The notes: generated by a model not told the origin, from the letters alone. 64,000 nucleotides of DNA from Streptomyces pseudovenezuelae (GCF_001513955.1 NZ_KQ948147.1:320532-384531); one strand, 5' to 3'; shown: positions 1-9,093, counted from the stretch's first letter. Numbers and translations are program-made.

Positions 1-302
1 TGACCGTTGGGGCCGCGGTCGGTGACGGTCCAGAACTCGCCCTTGCGGCCGGTCGCGCTGATGTCGCTGCCGATGCCGCCGAGATCCACCCCGCGGTCGT
101 CGTTCACCGTGCCGGGCAGCAGCCGGTTGCTGAACACGCCGAGCGGGATCTCGCCGAGCGTCGACGTACGCACGACCCGAGCCCGGTCCGCAGGGGCGCC
201 CGTGGCCGGGGCCGCCGCGGTCAGGGCGGCGACCAGGGCGAGCGGCAGGCCCACCGCTGCGGTGCGTCCGAAGGGGCGTCGGCCGTCGGCGTGCGGGGAC
301 AT
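1..302 (-). CDS. Secreted phytase-like esterase, N-terminal part
   Basis: Only the first 100 or so residues lie in the window; the gene runs off the left edge. The ATG at 302 has a strong AGGAGG ribosome site 5 bases upstream. The protein starts with a charged N-terminus, a hydrophobic stretch and an alanine-rich cleavage region, so it is probably exported. The visible mature part contains GGIGSDIS and the motif WTVTDRGPNGQ, which I associate with the esterase-like-activity-of-phytase family (beta-propeller enzymes with broad phosphoester or ester activity). The family call rests on this short N-terminal motif, so the substrate is unknown. Confidence 0.7.
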   Translation of the reverse strand, partial: MSPHADGRRPFGRTAAVGLPLALVAALTAAAPATGAPADRARVVRTSTLGEIPLGVFSNRLLPGTVNDDRGVDLGGIGSDISATGRKGEFWTVTDRGPNG

Positions 303-407
303 GGGGCCTCCTGGGAACCAAGTTCGGTGACAGCGGCCAGATTTGGGCCCCGCCCGGAACGCCGTACGACCGAAGGGTGAACGGGTGGCATCGGCCGTGC
401 GTCGACC

Positions 408-478
408 CGGCATCAAGCCGACAAGGCATCAAGCCATTAAGCCATCAAGGCACTGAGGCACTGAGGCACTGAGGCATC
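408..478. repeat. Short degenerate tandem repeats in an intergenic region
   Basis: The stretch holds three spaced copies of CATCAAG(C/G) followed by three head-to-tail copies of an 8-base unit GGCACTGA. It lies between the stop of the TetR gene and the promoter side of the phytase-like gene, and no ribosome site or coding pattern is visible. It may be slippage-generated filler. Confidence 0.55.
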
Positions 479-480
479 GC

Positions 481-508
481 GGCATGCACACGCGCGCGTG
501 TGCGTGCC
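481..508. terminator. Near-perfect 28-bp inverted repeat downstream of the TetR gene
   Basis: Two 14-base arms meet without a spacer and pair with one mismatch; the core is alternating CG and CA/TG. The repeat sits just past the stop codon of the minus-strand TetR gene. There is no T-run, which is usual for actinomycete terminators, so a factor-independent terminator is the simplest reading. A protein-binding dyad is the alternative. Confidence 0.5.
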
Positions 509-514
509 GCGTGC

Positions 515-1195
515 TCAGCCGGGGGAGCTGCGAGGGGCCCGATGCGGCCCCAGTCCCTGCAGCACATCGCCGAGTTCGTCCGCCGTCAGCGCGGGGGCGG
601 GCAGGGGCGCGGCGGCGGGCGAGGCGCGCAGACCGGCGAGGAGCAGGGCGAGAGGGCGACGCCAGGCGGCGGGGTCGACGGCCGTGGTCAGCGAGGGGAC
701 GGCCCGGCCGAGGGCGGCCAGTGCGAAGAGGACGTCCTCCGTGGTGACATCCGCGCGGATGCTTCCCTCGTCGCGGCCGCGCCGCAGGAGCAGCTCCATG
801 GTCGCCCGGTTGTGGGCGTGTACGGCCTGCAAGGACTCGACGCCCTCGATGTGGGTGGTCATCAGGTCGTTCGTGCCGCGATCGGTGGCCAGGACGGCGA
901 ACACGGCCTCCAGGTAGCCGACGAGCCCCTCCCAGGGATCCGTGGCGGCGCGCGCCCGCTCACCGGCGGCCACGGTGCCCGTCAGCGGGTCACGGAAGAC
1001 CGCCTCGACCAGCGCGGCCCGACTCGGGAAGTGCCGGTAGAGCGTGGCGTTCCCCACCCCGGCCCGCCGCGCGATCACGTCCAGGGGTGCCTCCAGCCCC
1101 TGTTCGGTGAACACCTCGTGGGCGGCTTCGGTCAGCAGTTCCCGGTTGCGTCGCGCGTCGCGCCGCCGTGCCGGTGCCGTCACGTCGTCCGTCAT
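515..1195 (-). CDS. TetR/AcrR-family transcriptional regulator
   Basis: A 226-residue one-component repressor. Residues about 14-60 form the usual TetR helix-turn-helix, with VIARRAGVGNATLYRHFPSR as the recognition part. The C-terminal ligand domain matches the TetR C-terminal class found in many Streptomyces regulators. The gene is divergent from the patatin/P450 pair, and two near-identical dyads sit between the two start codons, so it probably represses itself and the pair. The ligand cannot be told from sequence; a lipid or hydrophobic compound would fit its targets. Confidence 0.9.
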   Translation of the reverse strand: MTDDVTAPARRRDARRNRELLTEAAHEVFTEQGLEAPLDVIARRAGVGNATLYRHFPSRAALVEAVFRDPLTGTVAAGERARAATDPWEGLVGYLEAVFAVLATDRGTNDLMTTHIEGVESLQAVHAHNRATMELLLRRGRDEGSIRADVTTEDVLFALAALGRAVPSLTTAVDPAAWRRPLALLLAGLRASPAAAPLPAPALTADELGDVLQGLGPHRAPRSSPG

Positions 1196-1211
1196 GATCG
1201 CCCTCTCGCAT

Positions 1212-1233
1212 TACCGGGGAGTGCTCCCCGGTA
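1212..1233. promoter_or_regulatory. Putative TetR operator 1
   Basis: A 22-bp dyad with 10-base arms that read TACCGGGGAG and CTCCCCGGTA around a central TG. It begins 17 bp from the TetR start codon. It shares the 14-base core GGGGAGTGCTCCCC with the second site; the centres of the two sites are 44 bp apart, about four helical turns, so both would lie on one DNA face. Confidence 0.7.
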
Positions 1234-1255
1234 GCAATGCTATCGTCGGCGAAGG

Positions 1256-1277
1256 AAGTGGGGAGTGCTCCCCACTT
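1256..1277. promoter_or_regulatory. Putative TetR operator 2
   Basis: A second 22-bp dyad with arms AAGTGGGGAG and CTCCCCACTT around TG, ending 18 bp before the patatin start codon. The core is identical to site 1 while the outer four bases differ but keep the symmetry, which is what selection for a dimer site produces. It would overlap the transcription start region of the patatin/P450 operon. Confidence 0.7.
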
Positions 1278-1295
1278 CATTGGGAGGGGTGAGAC

Positions 1296-2141
1296 ATGGG
1301 CAGTTCGGCACTTGTCCTCGGCGGAGGCGGCCCCGTCGGCGGAGCCTGGATGACAGGGGTCCTCGCCGGTCTGAGCGACGCCGGTGTCGACCCTGCGCGC
1401 GCGGACGTCGTCATCGGGACGTCGGCCGGCGCGATCTTCGGCTCGCGTCTCCTCGCCGGCGAGCCCGCGCGCGAGCTGTACGCACGCCAACTGGCCGGCG
1501 CCGACAAGGTGGACCTCCGCGTCGGCCTCGGACAGACCGTCCGCTTCCTGTGGGCCGCGCTGGGCTCCCGTGACCCGCGGCGCTCCGTACAGCGCCTCGG
1601 GCGCGCGGCGCTCAACGCCCGTACGGGCCCCGAGTCCGACGTGTTCGACGCACTGCGCCCCCTGCTGCACGGCGTGGCGGACTGGCCCGGCCACGCGCTG
1701 CGGATCACGGCCGTCGACGCCCTCTCCGGGGAACTGACGGCCTTCGACGCCGACTCGGACGTGACGCTCCTCGAAGCCGTCGCCGCGAGCTGCGCCGTCC
1801 CGGTCATCTGGCCCCCTGTCACCGTGGCCGGCCGTCGCTGGATCGACGGCGGCAGCCGCGCCACGGCCAACCTCCACCTTGCGCGCGGCCATCACCACGT
1901 CCTGGCCGTCGCCCCGATCCCCACCGCCGTGGGCCCCCACCCCGGCGCCGTACGGCAGGCGGCCGCGCTCGCCGCCGTAGGAGCCCGGGTCACCCTCGTG
2001 ACCCCGGACCGCGTCGCACGCCGTGCCATGGGACGCGACATGACGTCCGACGCGCGCCGCCCCGCGGCCGCCCGCGCCGGCCACGCCCAGGCGACGGCGC
2101 TCGCGGCCACGGTGCACGAGATCTGGCGCGCCGAGCGCTAG
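1296..2141 (+). CDS. Patatin-like phospholipase family protein
   Basis: A 281-residue lipid acyl hydrolase candidate. Near the N-terminus it has the glycine-rich oxyanion motif GGGGPVGG, followed by the nucleophile elbow GTSAG with Ser43, and later IDGG with Asp184, so both members of the patatin Ser-Asp dyad are present. There is no signal peptide, so it should act in the cytoplasm or at the inner membrane face. The start is preceded by GGGAGGGG. It is followed after 52 bp by a P450 gene, probably in one operon controlled by the divergent TetR protein. Confidence 0.88.
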   Translation: MGSSALVLGGGGPVGGAWMTGVLAGLSDAGVDPARADVVIGTSAGAIFGSRLLAGEPARELYARQLAGADKVDLRVGLGQTVRFLWAALGSRDPRRSVQRLGRAALNARTGPESDVFDALRPLLHGVADWPGHALRITAVDALSGELTAFDADSDVTLLEAVAASCAVPVIWPPVTVAGRRWIDGGSRATANLHLARGHHHVLAVAPIPTAVGPHPGAVRQAAALAAVGARVTLVTPDRVARRAMGRDMTSDARRPAAARAGHAQATALAATVHEIWRAER

Positions 2142-2193
2142 CTGATGGGCCGGGATGCCGCAGGCCTGACGACCGCCACCGAGAGGAACCCCC

Positions 2194-3369
2194 ATGCCCG
2201 CGTCCACTCTGCATGAGCTGGCCCCGGACGGCCATGACCTGGCCTCGGACCCGTACCCCGTCTACGCCGCGCTGCGGGCCAAGGGGCCCGTGCATCGCGT
2301 CCTCGTCCCCGGAAGCGGGGAGTGCTGGCTCGTCGTCGCCCACGACGCGGCGCGAGCCGCGCTGGCCGACCCGCGCCTGCGCAACGACATCCGGCACTCC
2401 TCCACTTGGCAAAGCGACGGCGGACACGCCGTCGGCCGCAACATGCTCCAGACCGACCCTCCGCAGCACACCCGGTTGCGTCGGCTGGTGGCGTCCCACT
2501 TCACGGCCCGGAGCGTCGCCGAGCTGCGCCCGATGATCGAAGCCGTCGCGCGCGACCTCCTCGACACACTGCCTGAGCGGGGGACGGCCGACCTGGTCGC
2601 CCGCTACGCGCTGCCGCTGCCCGTCACGGTGATCTGCGGGCTTCTCGGCGTGCCCGTCGCCGACCGGGCGGTGTTCCACGACTGGTCCGGCGAACTGGTC
2701 ATGCCCACCTCGCCCGGGGCGGCGGCCGCCGCCGGAGCCGCCCTGACCGAGTACCTCGCGGATCTGATCGCCCGTGGACGCGAAGGGCGGACCTCAGGCC
2801 TGCTGGGCGACCTCGCGACAGCCGATGGGCTCAGCTCCGAGGAGCTTCTCGGCATGGCGTTCCTGATCCTCGTCGCGGGCCACGAGACGACCGTCGACCT
2901 GATCTCCGGTACCGTCCACGCGCTGCTGGCCCACCCGGACCAACTCGCCCTGCTCCGCGACCGACCGGACCTGATCGGGCCGGCGGTCGAGGAGTCCCTG
3001 CGCTACCACTCACCCGTGCACGCCACAGCGTTCCGCTTCGCGGCCGAGCCGCTCGACATCGACGGCACCCGGATCCAGGCGGGCGACACCGTGCAGGTCT
3101 CACTCGCCGCGGCCTCCCGCGACCCCCTGCGCTTTCCCGAGCCCGACCGCTTCGACCTACGGCGCCCCACGCGCGGGCACCTGGGATTCGGCCACGGCCC
3201 CCACCACTGCCTGGGCGCCCCGCTGGCCCGCGCCGAGGCGGCCGTCGCCCTGCGCCTGCTGCTGCGCCACCGGCCCGCTCTCGCCTTCGCGACCGATCCG
3301 GGCACGTTGACCTGGCGCAGCAGCACGCTCCTGCGGGGACTGGCCGCACTACCGCTGAGGTTCGGCTGA
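2194..3369 (+). CDS. Cytochrome P450
   Basis: A 391-residue class I bacterial P450 of normal length, soluble. The oxygen-activating I-helix reads AGHETT (Thr232-233), the K-helix ExxR is EESLR, and the heme loop FGHGPHHCLG places the thiolate at Cys339. Such enzymes hydroxylate or epoxidise using ferredoxin partners; neither ferredoxin nor reductase is adjacent. Its pairing with a patatin-like hydrolase suggests a fatty-acyl or other lipid substrate, but this is inference. The last 21 bases overlap the convergent SWIM gene. Confidence 0.95.
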   Translation: MPASTLHELAPDGHDLASDPYPVYAALRAKGPVHRVLVPGSGECWLVVAHDAARAALADPRLRNDIRHSSTWQSDGGHAVGRNMLQTDPPQHTRLRRLVASHFTARSVAELRPMIEAVARDLLDTLPERGTADLVARYALPLPVTVICGLLGVPVADRAVFHDWSGELVMPTSPGAAAAAGAALTEYLADLIARGREGRTSGLLGDLATADGLSSEELLGMAFLILVAGHETTVDLISGTVHALLAHPDQLALLRDRPDLIGPAVEESLRYHSPVHATAFRFAAEPLDIDGTRIQAGDTVQVSLAAASRDPLRFPEPDRFDLRRPTRGHLGFGHGPHHCLGAPLARAEAAVALRLLLRHRPALAFATDPGTLTWRSSTLLRGLAALPLRFG

Positions 3370-4617
3370 GGAGAGCCGCGCCGAGGCCAGAGCCGTCGCC
3401 GGATCCAGGGCCGACGGGCCCGCGAGTGTCCAGCGATCGCGCTCCTTCCGGTACGGCCACCACCGCCCGTCCCGGCCAAGGCGTACCTGGGCCGGCGCGT
3501 CGACGGCCGACCACCGGTTGCCGTCCGCCCTGAGCGAGGGCCGTTCGTCCTCGTCCCAGGCCGAGTCCAGAGCGGCACGCGCGCGTGCGAGTGTGCCGCC
3601 CGACGGCTCCCATTCCTCCTCCAGCACCGACAGTGCTTCCGCGCCACCGAGCTCCCACGCGCGCGTGGCGTCCGCCAGCGCCCGCGGGTCGCGCCCCGAT
3701 CCGACGGCGAGCCGTTCCGCCAGCGCCTGGTCGGGCACGGCCACGGCGAGTCGTACCGCGTCCTGAGCGGTCGTCAACTCGACTACGGGAGCACGAGGTT
3801 CGGACGGCGGGCGCAGCGCCTCCGCGAGCAGACGACGTGCCTCCACGGCGGTCCGGGCGGCCAGATGACGGACGGCGACCGGGTCGACGCCCGGGCCCGG
3901 CGGTGCCTCGGTGTCCAACGACGGCGGCAGGCCGGGCTCCTCGGGCAGTTCCGGCGGCGCGGGCAGCGGCGGCAGGATCTCTCCGGCCGCGTACGCCTCG
4001 GCGGCCGTCACCCCCTGCGGCGCGGCCACCTCCGGCTCGGGTGCCGCGCTGCGGGCCTGGAGAGCCTCCAGGAGGGCGCCTTCGGCGCGACCGCGCATCA
4101 GGAGCAGGACGAAGGGGTCCTGGTCCAGCAGTCTGGCCACCTGGTAGCAGAGGGCCGCCGTGTGCCCGCAGTGGTCCCAGGCGCCGCAGTCGCACTCCGG
4201 TTCCAGATCGCCCAGCCCCGGCAGGAGTTCGATGCCTGCGGACGCCGCGTCCTCCACCAGATGCGGTGGCATCTCGCGGTCCAGCAGCGCCGCGACGTGA
4301 CCGGCCCGCTCGACGGCCATGTCGAGGAAGCGGTCCCACTGCTCGGCGGACAGTTCACCCAGCAGGACGTCGGCCCGGTGCGTGGTGCGGTCACGGTCCA
4401 GGACGACCGCCGTGATGCGCCCGGGACGCACCGACACCGCGCCCACCGCGCCCGCGCGGGCGAGACCGCGGCCCGCCTTCACCTGCGCCGTGTCCAGCGC
4501 GGCGTCCTCCAACGCCCGCAGCCAGGCCCGGCCCCACCACGTCTGCGCGAAACCCCGCCCCTGGGCGGGCGGCAGCGCCGCGAACGTGCGCTCCCTGTCA
4601 CCGGCGTGTCCGCTCAT
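3349..4617 (-). CDS. SWIM zinc finger family protein
   Basis: I chose the ATG at 4617 because it overlaps the helicase stop codon as ATGA; a longer reading frame upstream is an antiparallel shadow. The product is 422 residues. Around residues 140-160 it has the SWIM zinc motif CxCx(n)CxH, seen as CDCGAWDHCGH. SWIM proteins typically bind DNA or protein beside SNF2-type ATPases, and here the gene is translationally coupled to one. The C-terminal half is rich in alanine, proline and glutamate and has no motif I recognise. Confidence 0.88.
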   Translation of the reverse strand: MSGHAGDRERTFAALPPAQGRGFAQTWWGRAWLRALEDAALDTAQVKAGRGLARAGAVGAVSVRPGRITAVVLDRDRTTHRADVLLGELSAEQWDRFLDMAVERAGHVAALLDREMPPHLVEDAASAGIELLPGLGDLEPECDCGAWDHCGHTAALCYQVARLLDQDPFVLLLMRGRAEGALLEALQARSAAPEPEVAAPQGVTAAEAYAAGEILPPLPAPPELPEEPGLPPSLDTEAPPGPGVDPVAVRHLAARTAVEARRLLAEALRPPSEPRAPVVELTTAQDAVRLAVAVPDQALAERLAVGSGRDPRALADATRAWELGGAEALSVLEEEWEPSGGTLARARAALDSAWDEDERPSLRADGNRWSAVDAPAQVRLGRDGRWWPYRKERDRWTLAGPSALDPATALASARLSSAEPQR

Positions 4618-7445
4618 CGTGCGCCCCCTCGAAGTTCCACCAGATCGGCCAGCTCCGCGTCCGTCAGCTCGGTCATCGCCGCCTCGCCGGACCCGAGCAC
4701 CGCCTCGGCCAGCTCCCGCTTGCTGCGCAGCATGTCGGCGATACGGTCCTCGACCGTCCCCTCCGCGATCAGCCGGTGCACCTGCACGGGGCGCGTCTGG
4801 CCGATGCGGTACGCGCGGTCGGTGGCCTGCGCCTCGACGGCAGGGTTCCACCAGCGGTCGTAGTGCACGACGTGCTCGGCCCGGGTGAGGTTCAGGCCCG
4901 TGCCCGCCGCCTTCAACGACAGCAGGAACACCGGCACTTCACCCTCCTGGAACCGGCGCACCATCTCCTCGCGCCCGGCGACCGGCGTTCCGCCGTGCAG
5001 GAACTGGGTCGGCAGGCCGCGCGCTGCCAGATGGCGCTCGATGAGACGGGCCATGCGCACGTACTGCGTGAACACCAGGACGCTCGCCCCTTCGGCGACG
5101 ATGGTGTCGAGCAGTTCGTCCAGCAGCTCCAGCTTGCCGGAGCGGCCGACGATGACCGGTTCGTCCTCCTTGAGGAACTGCGCCGGGTGGTTGCAGATCT
5201 GCTTCAGCCCGGTCAGCAGCTTCACGATCAGCCCGCGCCGCGCCATGCTGTCCGCCCCGGAGATCTCCGCCAGGGTCTCGCGCACCACGGCCTCGTACAG
5301 GCCGGTCTGTTCCGGGGTCAGCGACACGGCACGGTCGGTCTCGGTCTTCGGCGGCAGCTCCGGGGCGATGCCGGGATCCGACTTGCGGCGCCGCAGCAGG
5401 AAGGGGCGCACCAGCCGGGACAGACGCTCCGCGGCGGCCGGGTCCTGACCGCTCTCGACGGCCTGTGCGTACCGGGCCCGGAAGGTACCGAGCCGTCCCA
5501 GCAGCCCCGGAGTCGTCCAGTCGAGGATCGCCCACAGCTCGGACAGGTTGTTCTCCACCGGGGTTCCGGTGAGCGCCACGCGTGCGCGTGCCCCGATCGA
5601 GCGCAGTTCGCGGGCCGTCGCCGAGTACGGGTTCTTCACGTGCTGCGCCTCGTCCGCCACGACCATCCCCCACCCGGCGTCCGCGAGCCGGGGGGCGTCC
5701 AGGCGCATCGTGCCGTACGTGGTGAGCACGAACTCCCCGTCGGCCAGGCCGTCGAGCTCGCGGCGCGGACCGTGGAAGCGGCGCACGGGCGTACCCGGGG
5801 CGAACTTCTCGATCTCGCGCTGCCAGTTGCCCATCAGGGACGTCGGGCACACCACAAGCGTGGGGCCCGCGGTCGCCGGGTCGGTCTGGCGGTGCAGATG
5901 CAGCGCGATGAGAGTGATCGTCTTGCCGAGTCCCATGTCGTCGGCCAGACAGCAGCCGAGGCCCGAGGACGTCATGCGGGCCAGCCAGTTCAGGCCCCGG
6001 CGCTGGTAGTCCCGCAGGGGTGCGGCGAGCGCGGCGGGCTGCGGAACCGGCTCCTGGCCTTCCGGGTCCGCCAGCCGGTCCCGCAGGGCCGCCAGCCACC
6101 CGGTGGGCCGCACATCGACCGGGAGGCCGTCGACCTCGGCGGAGCCCGTCAGGGCGGCCCTCAGGGCGTCGACGGGAGTCACCTTGCGGTCCTGGCGGGC
6201 CCGGGCCCGGCGCACCTCGTGCGGGTCGACCAGGACCCACTGGTCACGCAGTCGCACCACGGGGCGGTTGGCCTCGGCGAGCCGGTCCAGCTCCTCGCGC
6301 GTGAGCTGCTGGCCGCCCAGGGCGAACCACCAGTCGAACGCGAGCAGGGCGTCCGCGGAGAGGAACGACGGCGTGTCCGCCGACCCCCGGTCGTGGCCGT
6401 CCGGCGGGCCGACCAGCGCGCGCGTGGTGAGCCTTCTGGCCATGTCCTTCGGCCAGTGCACCTCGACACCCAGGTCGGACAGGGCGTGCGCGCCCGTGCC
6501 GAGCAGGTCGGTGATCTCCTCGTCGGCCAGTTCGACCGCGTCCGGGACGGCCGCCGAGAGCAGCGGCGCGAGCGGGGGCCACGCGCGTGCGGCCCTGCGG
6601 AGCGCCAGCAGACAGTCCATCCGCGCATGGGGGCCGAACGCGGTGGAGCCGCCCCATACGGCGGCGGCGTCCGCCACGATCGTCGGATCGCTCACACTGT
6701 GCACCTGGAGGACGGACCGGAAGGCAGGCACCTCGCCGTCGGTCAGCCCGCGCACCTCGATCCGCAACGAGAGGCGTACGCCCGCGTCGTGGCCGGCGGC
6801 GACATCCGCCGCCCAGACCCGCTGCTCGGGCATGTGCCGCGGTTCCCGGCCGGCGTAGGCGGGTGCGCCCGTCACGAGGGGCGCCGCGGGAGAACGCGGG
6901 AGGGTGTCGGCGACCGCGTCCAGGAAGGCGCGCAGCAGTAGTTCGGGCTCGGGCAGCCGCAGCGGCTCGGCGCCGCTCAGCGGTACGGCGTGTGCCTCGG
7001 GCGGCATGGCCGCGGCGAGCCGGCGGACCCGCTCGACGTCCGCGGTGCCCATGGGGCCCACCCGCCAGGCGTCGTGGTCGGTGGGGGACAGACCGGGCAG
7101 CAGCAGCCCGCGCGCCACGCACTGCAGGGCCAGCACGGCCGCGGCGCCCCAGAAGACGGTCGCCCGGTGCCCGTGCGTGGAGGTACGCGCACGCGTGAGG
7201 ACCGGCAGGGCGGCACGTACCGGGAGCAACACCGCGGGCAGGCGCACCAGTTCCACACCGGCGCCGCCGGGTGTCACGAGTGCCAGCTCCTCGACGGTCC
7301 CCGCCGCCACAGCGGGTGGAGGAGCGCCGTCGGGCTGCCAGAAGGCCACGCGGCCGGTGCGGGCCGGGTCGCCGGGCACGAAAACGGCGCGGCACGAGGC
7401 CAGTTCGGAGATCTCGGACGGTGATGCCGCGGGAACCCTCTGCAC
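4614..7445 (-). CDS. SNF2/RapA-type DEAD/DEAH-box helicase
   Basis: A Swi2/Snf2 double-stranded DNA translocase of about 943 residues. The N-terminal half carries the bacterial SNF2-associated domain, then the ATPase core: Walker A DMGLGKT, box II DEAQ, motif III ALTGTPVEN, and C-terminal motifs with GLNLTRA and DRAYRIGQ. Start choice: a TTG at 7466 lacks an upstream ribosome site, while GTG 7445 has GAGGAG about 14 bases upstream, so I prefer GTG. The stop overlaps the SWIM gene start. The pair probably remodels protein-DNA or RNA-polymerase complexes; there is no nearby nuclease to suggest a defence island. Confidence 0.93.
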   Translation of the reverse strand: MQRVPAASPSEISELASCRAVFVPGDPARTGRVAFWQPDGAPPPAVAAGTVEELALVTPGGAGVELVRLPAVLLPVRAALPVLTRARTSTHGHRATVFWGAAAVLALQCVARGLLLPGLSPTDHDAWRVGPMGTADVERVRRLAAAMPPEAHAVPLSGAEPLRLPEPELLLRAFLDAVADTLPRSPAAPLVTGAPAYAGREPRHMPEQRVWAADVAAGHDAGVRLSLRIEVRGLTDGEVPAFRSVLQVHSVSDPTIVADAAAVWGGSTAFGPHARMDCLLALRRAARAWPPLAPLLSAAVPDAVELADEEITDLLGTGAHALSDLGVEVHWPKDMARRLTTRALVGPPDGHDRGSADTPSFLSADALLAFDWWFALGGQQLTREELDRLAEANRPVVRLRDQWVLVDPHEVRRARARQDRKVTPVDALRAALTGSAEVDGLPVDVRPTGWLAALRDRLADPEGQEPVPQPAALAAPLRDYQRRGLNWLARMTSSGLGCCLADDMGLGKTITLIALHLHRQTDPATAGPTLVVCPTSLMGNWQREIEKFAPGTPVRRFHGPRRELDGLADGEFVLTTYGTMRLDAPRLADAGWGMVVADEAQHVKNPYSATARELRSIGARARVALTGTPVENNLSELWAILDWTTPGLLGRLGTFRARYAQAVESGQDPAAAERLSRLVRPFLLRRRKSDPGIAPELPPKTETDRAVSLTPEQTGLYEAVVRETLAEISGADSMARRGLIVKLLTGLKQICNHPAQFLKEDEPVIVGRSGKLELLDELLDTIVAEGASVLVFTQYVRMARLIERHLAARGLPTQFLHGGTPVAGREEMVRRFQEGEVPVFLLSLKAAGTGLNLTRAEHVVHYDRWWNPAVEAQATDRAYRIGQTRPVQVHRLIAEGTVEDRIADMLRSKRELAEAVLGSGEAAMTELTDAELADLVELRGGAR

Positions 7446-7529
7446 AGAGATCGCGGAACTCCTCAAACTTGACTACGTCGTCGGGGTGGTCGAGGGTACC
7501 TCACCGCCCGGCCCTTCGCGGCCGTGGTC

Positions 7530-7632
7530 TGTGACACATTTCGCAGGGGTGTCGGCAACCCCCCTGTCCGCCCGGTGCTGACCCCCGCACACACACGGGG
7601 GGTCGCCGCATGGTCGCGACCGGTCACCGGTC
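7530..7632. promoter_or_regulatory. Divergent control region between helicase and desaturase genes
   Basis: The region between the divergent starts holds several small symmetries: a Crp-like TGTGA-N6-TCGCA at 7530-7545 (one mismatch from the ideal dyad), a 7-bp stem GACCCCC/GGGGGTC at 7580-7604, and the dyad GACCGGT-C-ACCGGTC at 7618-7632. Just downstream, ACGTTTCCT occurs twice in direct orientation. None can be assigned to a known factor with confidence. Confidence 0.35.
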
Positions 7633-7682
7633 CGTACGTTTCCTCAGGTCAGCACGTTTCCTGAGAGAGCCGGAGCCCGGAC

Positions 7683-8741
7683 ATGTCCCAGAGCACCGCC
7701 ACCGTCGCACCCCGCCCGCGCGGTACGTCCGGCCCCTCGCCCGGCGGCAGCGAGTTCGCTCCCCTCCTGCGCGCGGTGAAGGGCCGGGGCCTCCTGGACC
7801 GCCGCCACGGCTGGTACACCCGGGCCGTCGCCGTCAACACACTCGCCCTCGCCGGACTCGTCACGGCCGTCTCCCTGTCCGGTGACTCCTGGCGGACCCT
7901 GCTGCTGGCCCCGCTCCTGGCCGTGTTCTGTGCCCGCACCGCCTTCATAGGCCACGACGCGGGCCACGCCCAGATCACCGGCGACAAGGCGGCCGGCCGT
8001 CTCATCGGGCTCGTCCACGGCAATCTGCTGCTGGGGATGAGCTACTCCTGGTGGAACCACAAGCACAACCGGCACCACGCCAACCCCAACCACATAGACA
8101 AGGACCCCGACGTCGCCGCGGACGTCCTCGTCTTCACCGGCGAACAGGCCAGGACGCGCACCGGCTTCAGGCGCCGGCTCACCCGTCACCAGGCTTGGCT
8201 GTTCTTCCCGCTCACCCTCCTCGAAGGCGTCGCCCTGAAGATCCAGGGCTTCCGGGACCTGCGCCGACAGGCGCCGGGGGAGCGTGCCGTGGAGGGCGCT
8301 CTGCTGGTGAGCCACATCGCCGCCTACGCCACGCTCCTGCTGACCACCATGTCCCCCGGCAAGGCCCTGGCCTTCGCGGCGATCCACCAGGCCCTGTTCG
8401 GCCTGCATCTCGGAATGGCCTTCGCCCCCAACCACAAGGGCATGGAGATGCCCGACCCCGACGGCGAGTCCTGGGGCCACCTGCGCCGCCAGGTGCTCAC
8501 CTCCCGCAACATCCGCGGCGGCCTCCTCACCGACTGGTTCCTCGGCGGCCTCAACTACCAGATCGAGCACCACCTCTTCCCCAGCATGCCCCGGCCCCAT
8601 CTGCGTCTCGCGCAGCCTCTGGTGCGCGCCCACTGCCGGGATCTGGGTATCCCCTACACGGAGACGGGCCTCGTCGACTCCTACCGTCAGGCCCTGAGTC
8701 ACATGCGCGAGGTGGGCGAGCCGCTGCGGGCGGACCGCTAG
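7683..8741 (+). CDS. Membrane fatty acid desaturase
   Basis: A 352-residue di-iron acyl desaturase. The three histidine boxes are intact: HDAGH at 91-95, HKHNRHH at 126-132 and QIEHH around 294-297. The glutamine-led third box is typical of front-end-like or acyl-lipid desaturases. Hydrophobic stretches near residues 50-85 and 200-235 are the membrane spans. A GGAG site lies 7 bases before the ATG. It would introduce a double bond into membrane acyl chains using ferredoxin-type electrons. The next gene encodes a tiny membrane protein 116 bp downstream. Confidence 0.93.
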   Translation: MSQSTATVAPRPRGTSGPSPGGSEFAPLLRAVKGRGLLDRRHGWYTRAVAVNTLALAGLVTAVSLSGDSWRTLLLAPLLAVFCARTAFIGHDAGHAQITGDKAAGRLIGLVHGNLLLGMSYSWWNHKHNRHHANPNHIDKDPDVAADVLVFTGEQARTRTGFRRRLTRHQAWLFFPLTLLEGVALKIQGFRDLRRQAPGERAVEGALLVSHIAAYATLLLTTMSPGKALAFAAIHQALFGLHLGMAFAPNHKGMEMPDPDGESWGHLRRQVLTSRNIRGGLLTDWFLGGLNYQIEHHLFPSMPRPHLRLAQPLVRAHCRDLGIPYTETGLVDSYRQALSHMREVGEPLRADR

Positions 8742-8857
8742 GCGAGGCGTATCCGGGGCATCTCAGGGATGTCTCAGGGTCGCGGAGCGGAACTGCGGGA
8801 AGCGCGGACCCGTTTCCAGGACAGAGAGCGGCAACCGCCGCGAAGGAGGCGACGTAC

Positions 8858-9040
8858 ATGTCGAAGAACGCGAAGATCGCCGCGGGGGGAGTGGCGGTCG
8901 GACTGCTCCTGCTGATCTGGCTGCCCTGGTGGGCCGCATTCCTGATCATCCTGGGAGTCCCGGCCGCCGCGTACCTCACCCTGGACCCCTCACAGCGGCG
9001 CAGGCTGCGCCGCGTCACCCGCAAGGAACTCGGCCGCTGA
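8858..9040 (+). CDS. Small single-pass membrane protein
   Basis: A 60-residue protein started at ATG 8858 by a strong GAAGGAGG site. A basic N-terminus is followed by about 35 hydrophobic residues including LIWLPWW, then a positively charged tail ending RKELGR. It could form one long or two short hairpin helices. I recognise it as a conserved Streptomyces small protein but know no function. Proximity to the desaturase suggests co-expression only. Confidence 0.75.
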   Translation: MSKNAKIAAGGVAVGLLLLIWLPWWAAFLIILGVPAAAYLTLDPSQRRRLRRVTRKELGR

Positions 9041-9093
9041 CGCACCCGCACCGGCCGGGGTCACAAGAGACCCGGACGGTGCGGCGCACCGGC

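Noticed and set aside
7580..7604. GACCCCC/GGGGGTC stem as a terminator
   Set aside because: It lies between divergent genes, where a terminator is not expected; short stem and 11-base loop are weak.
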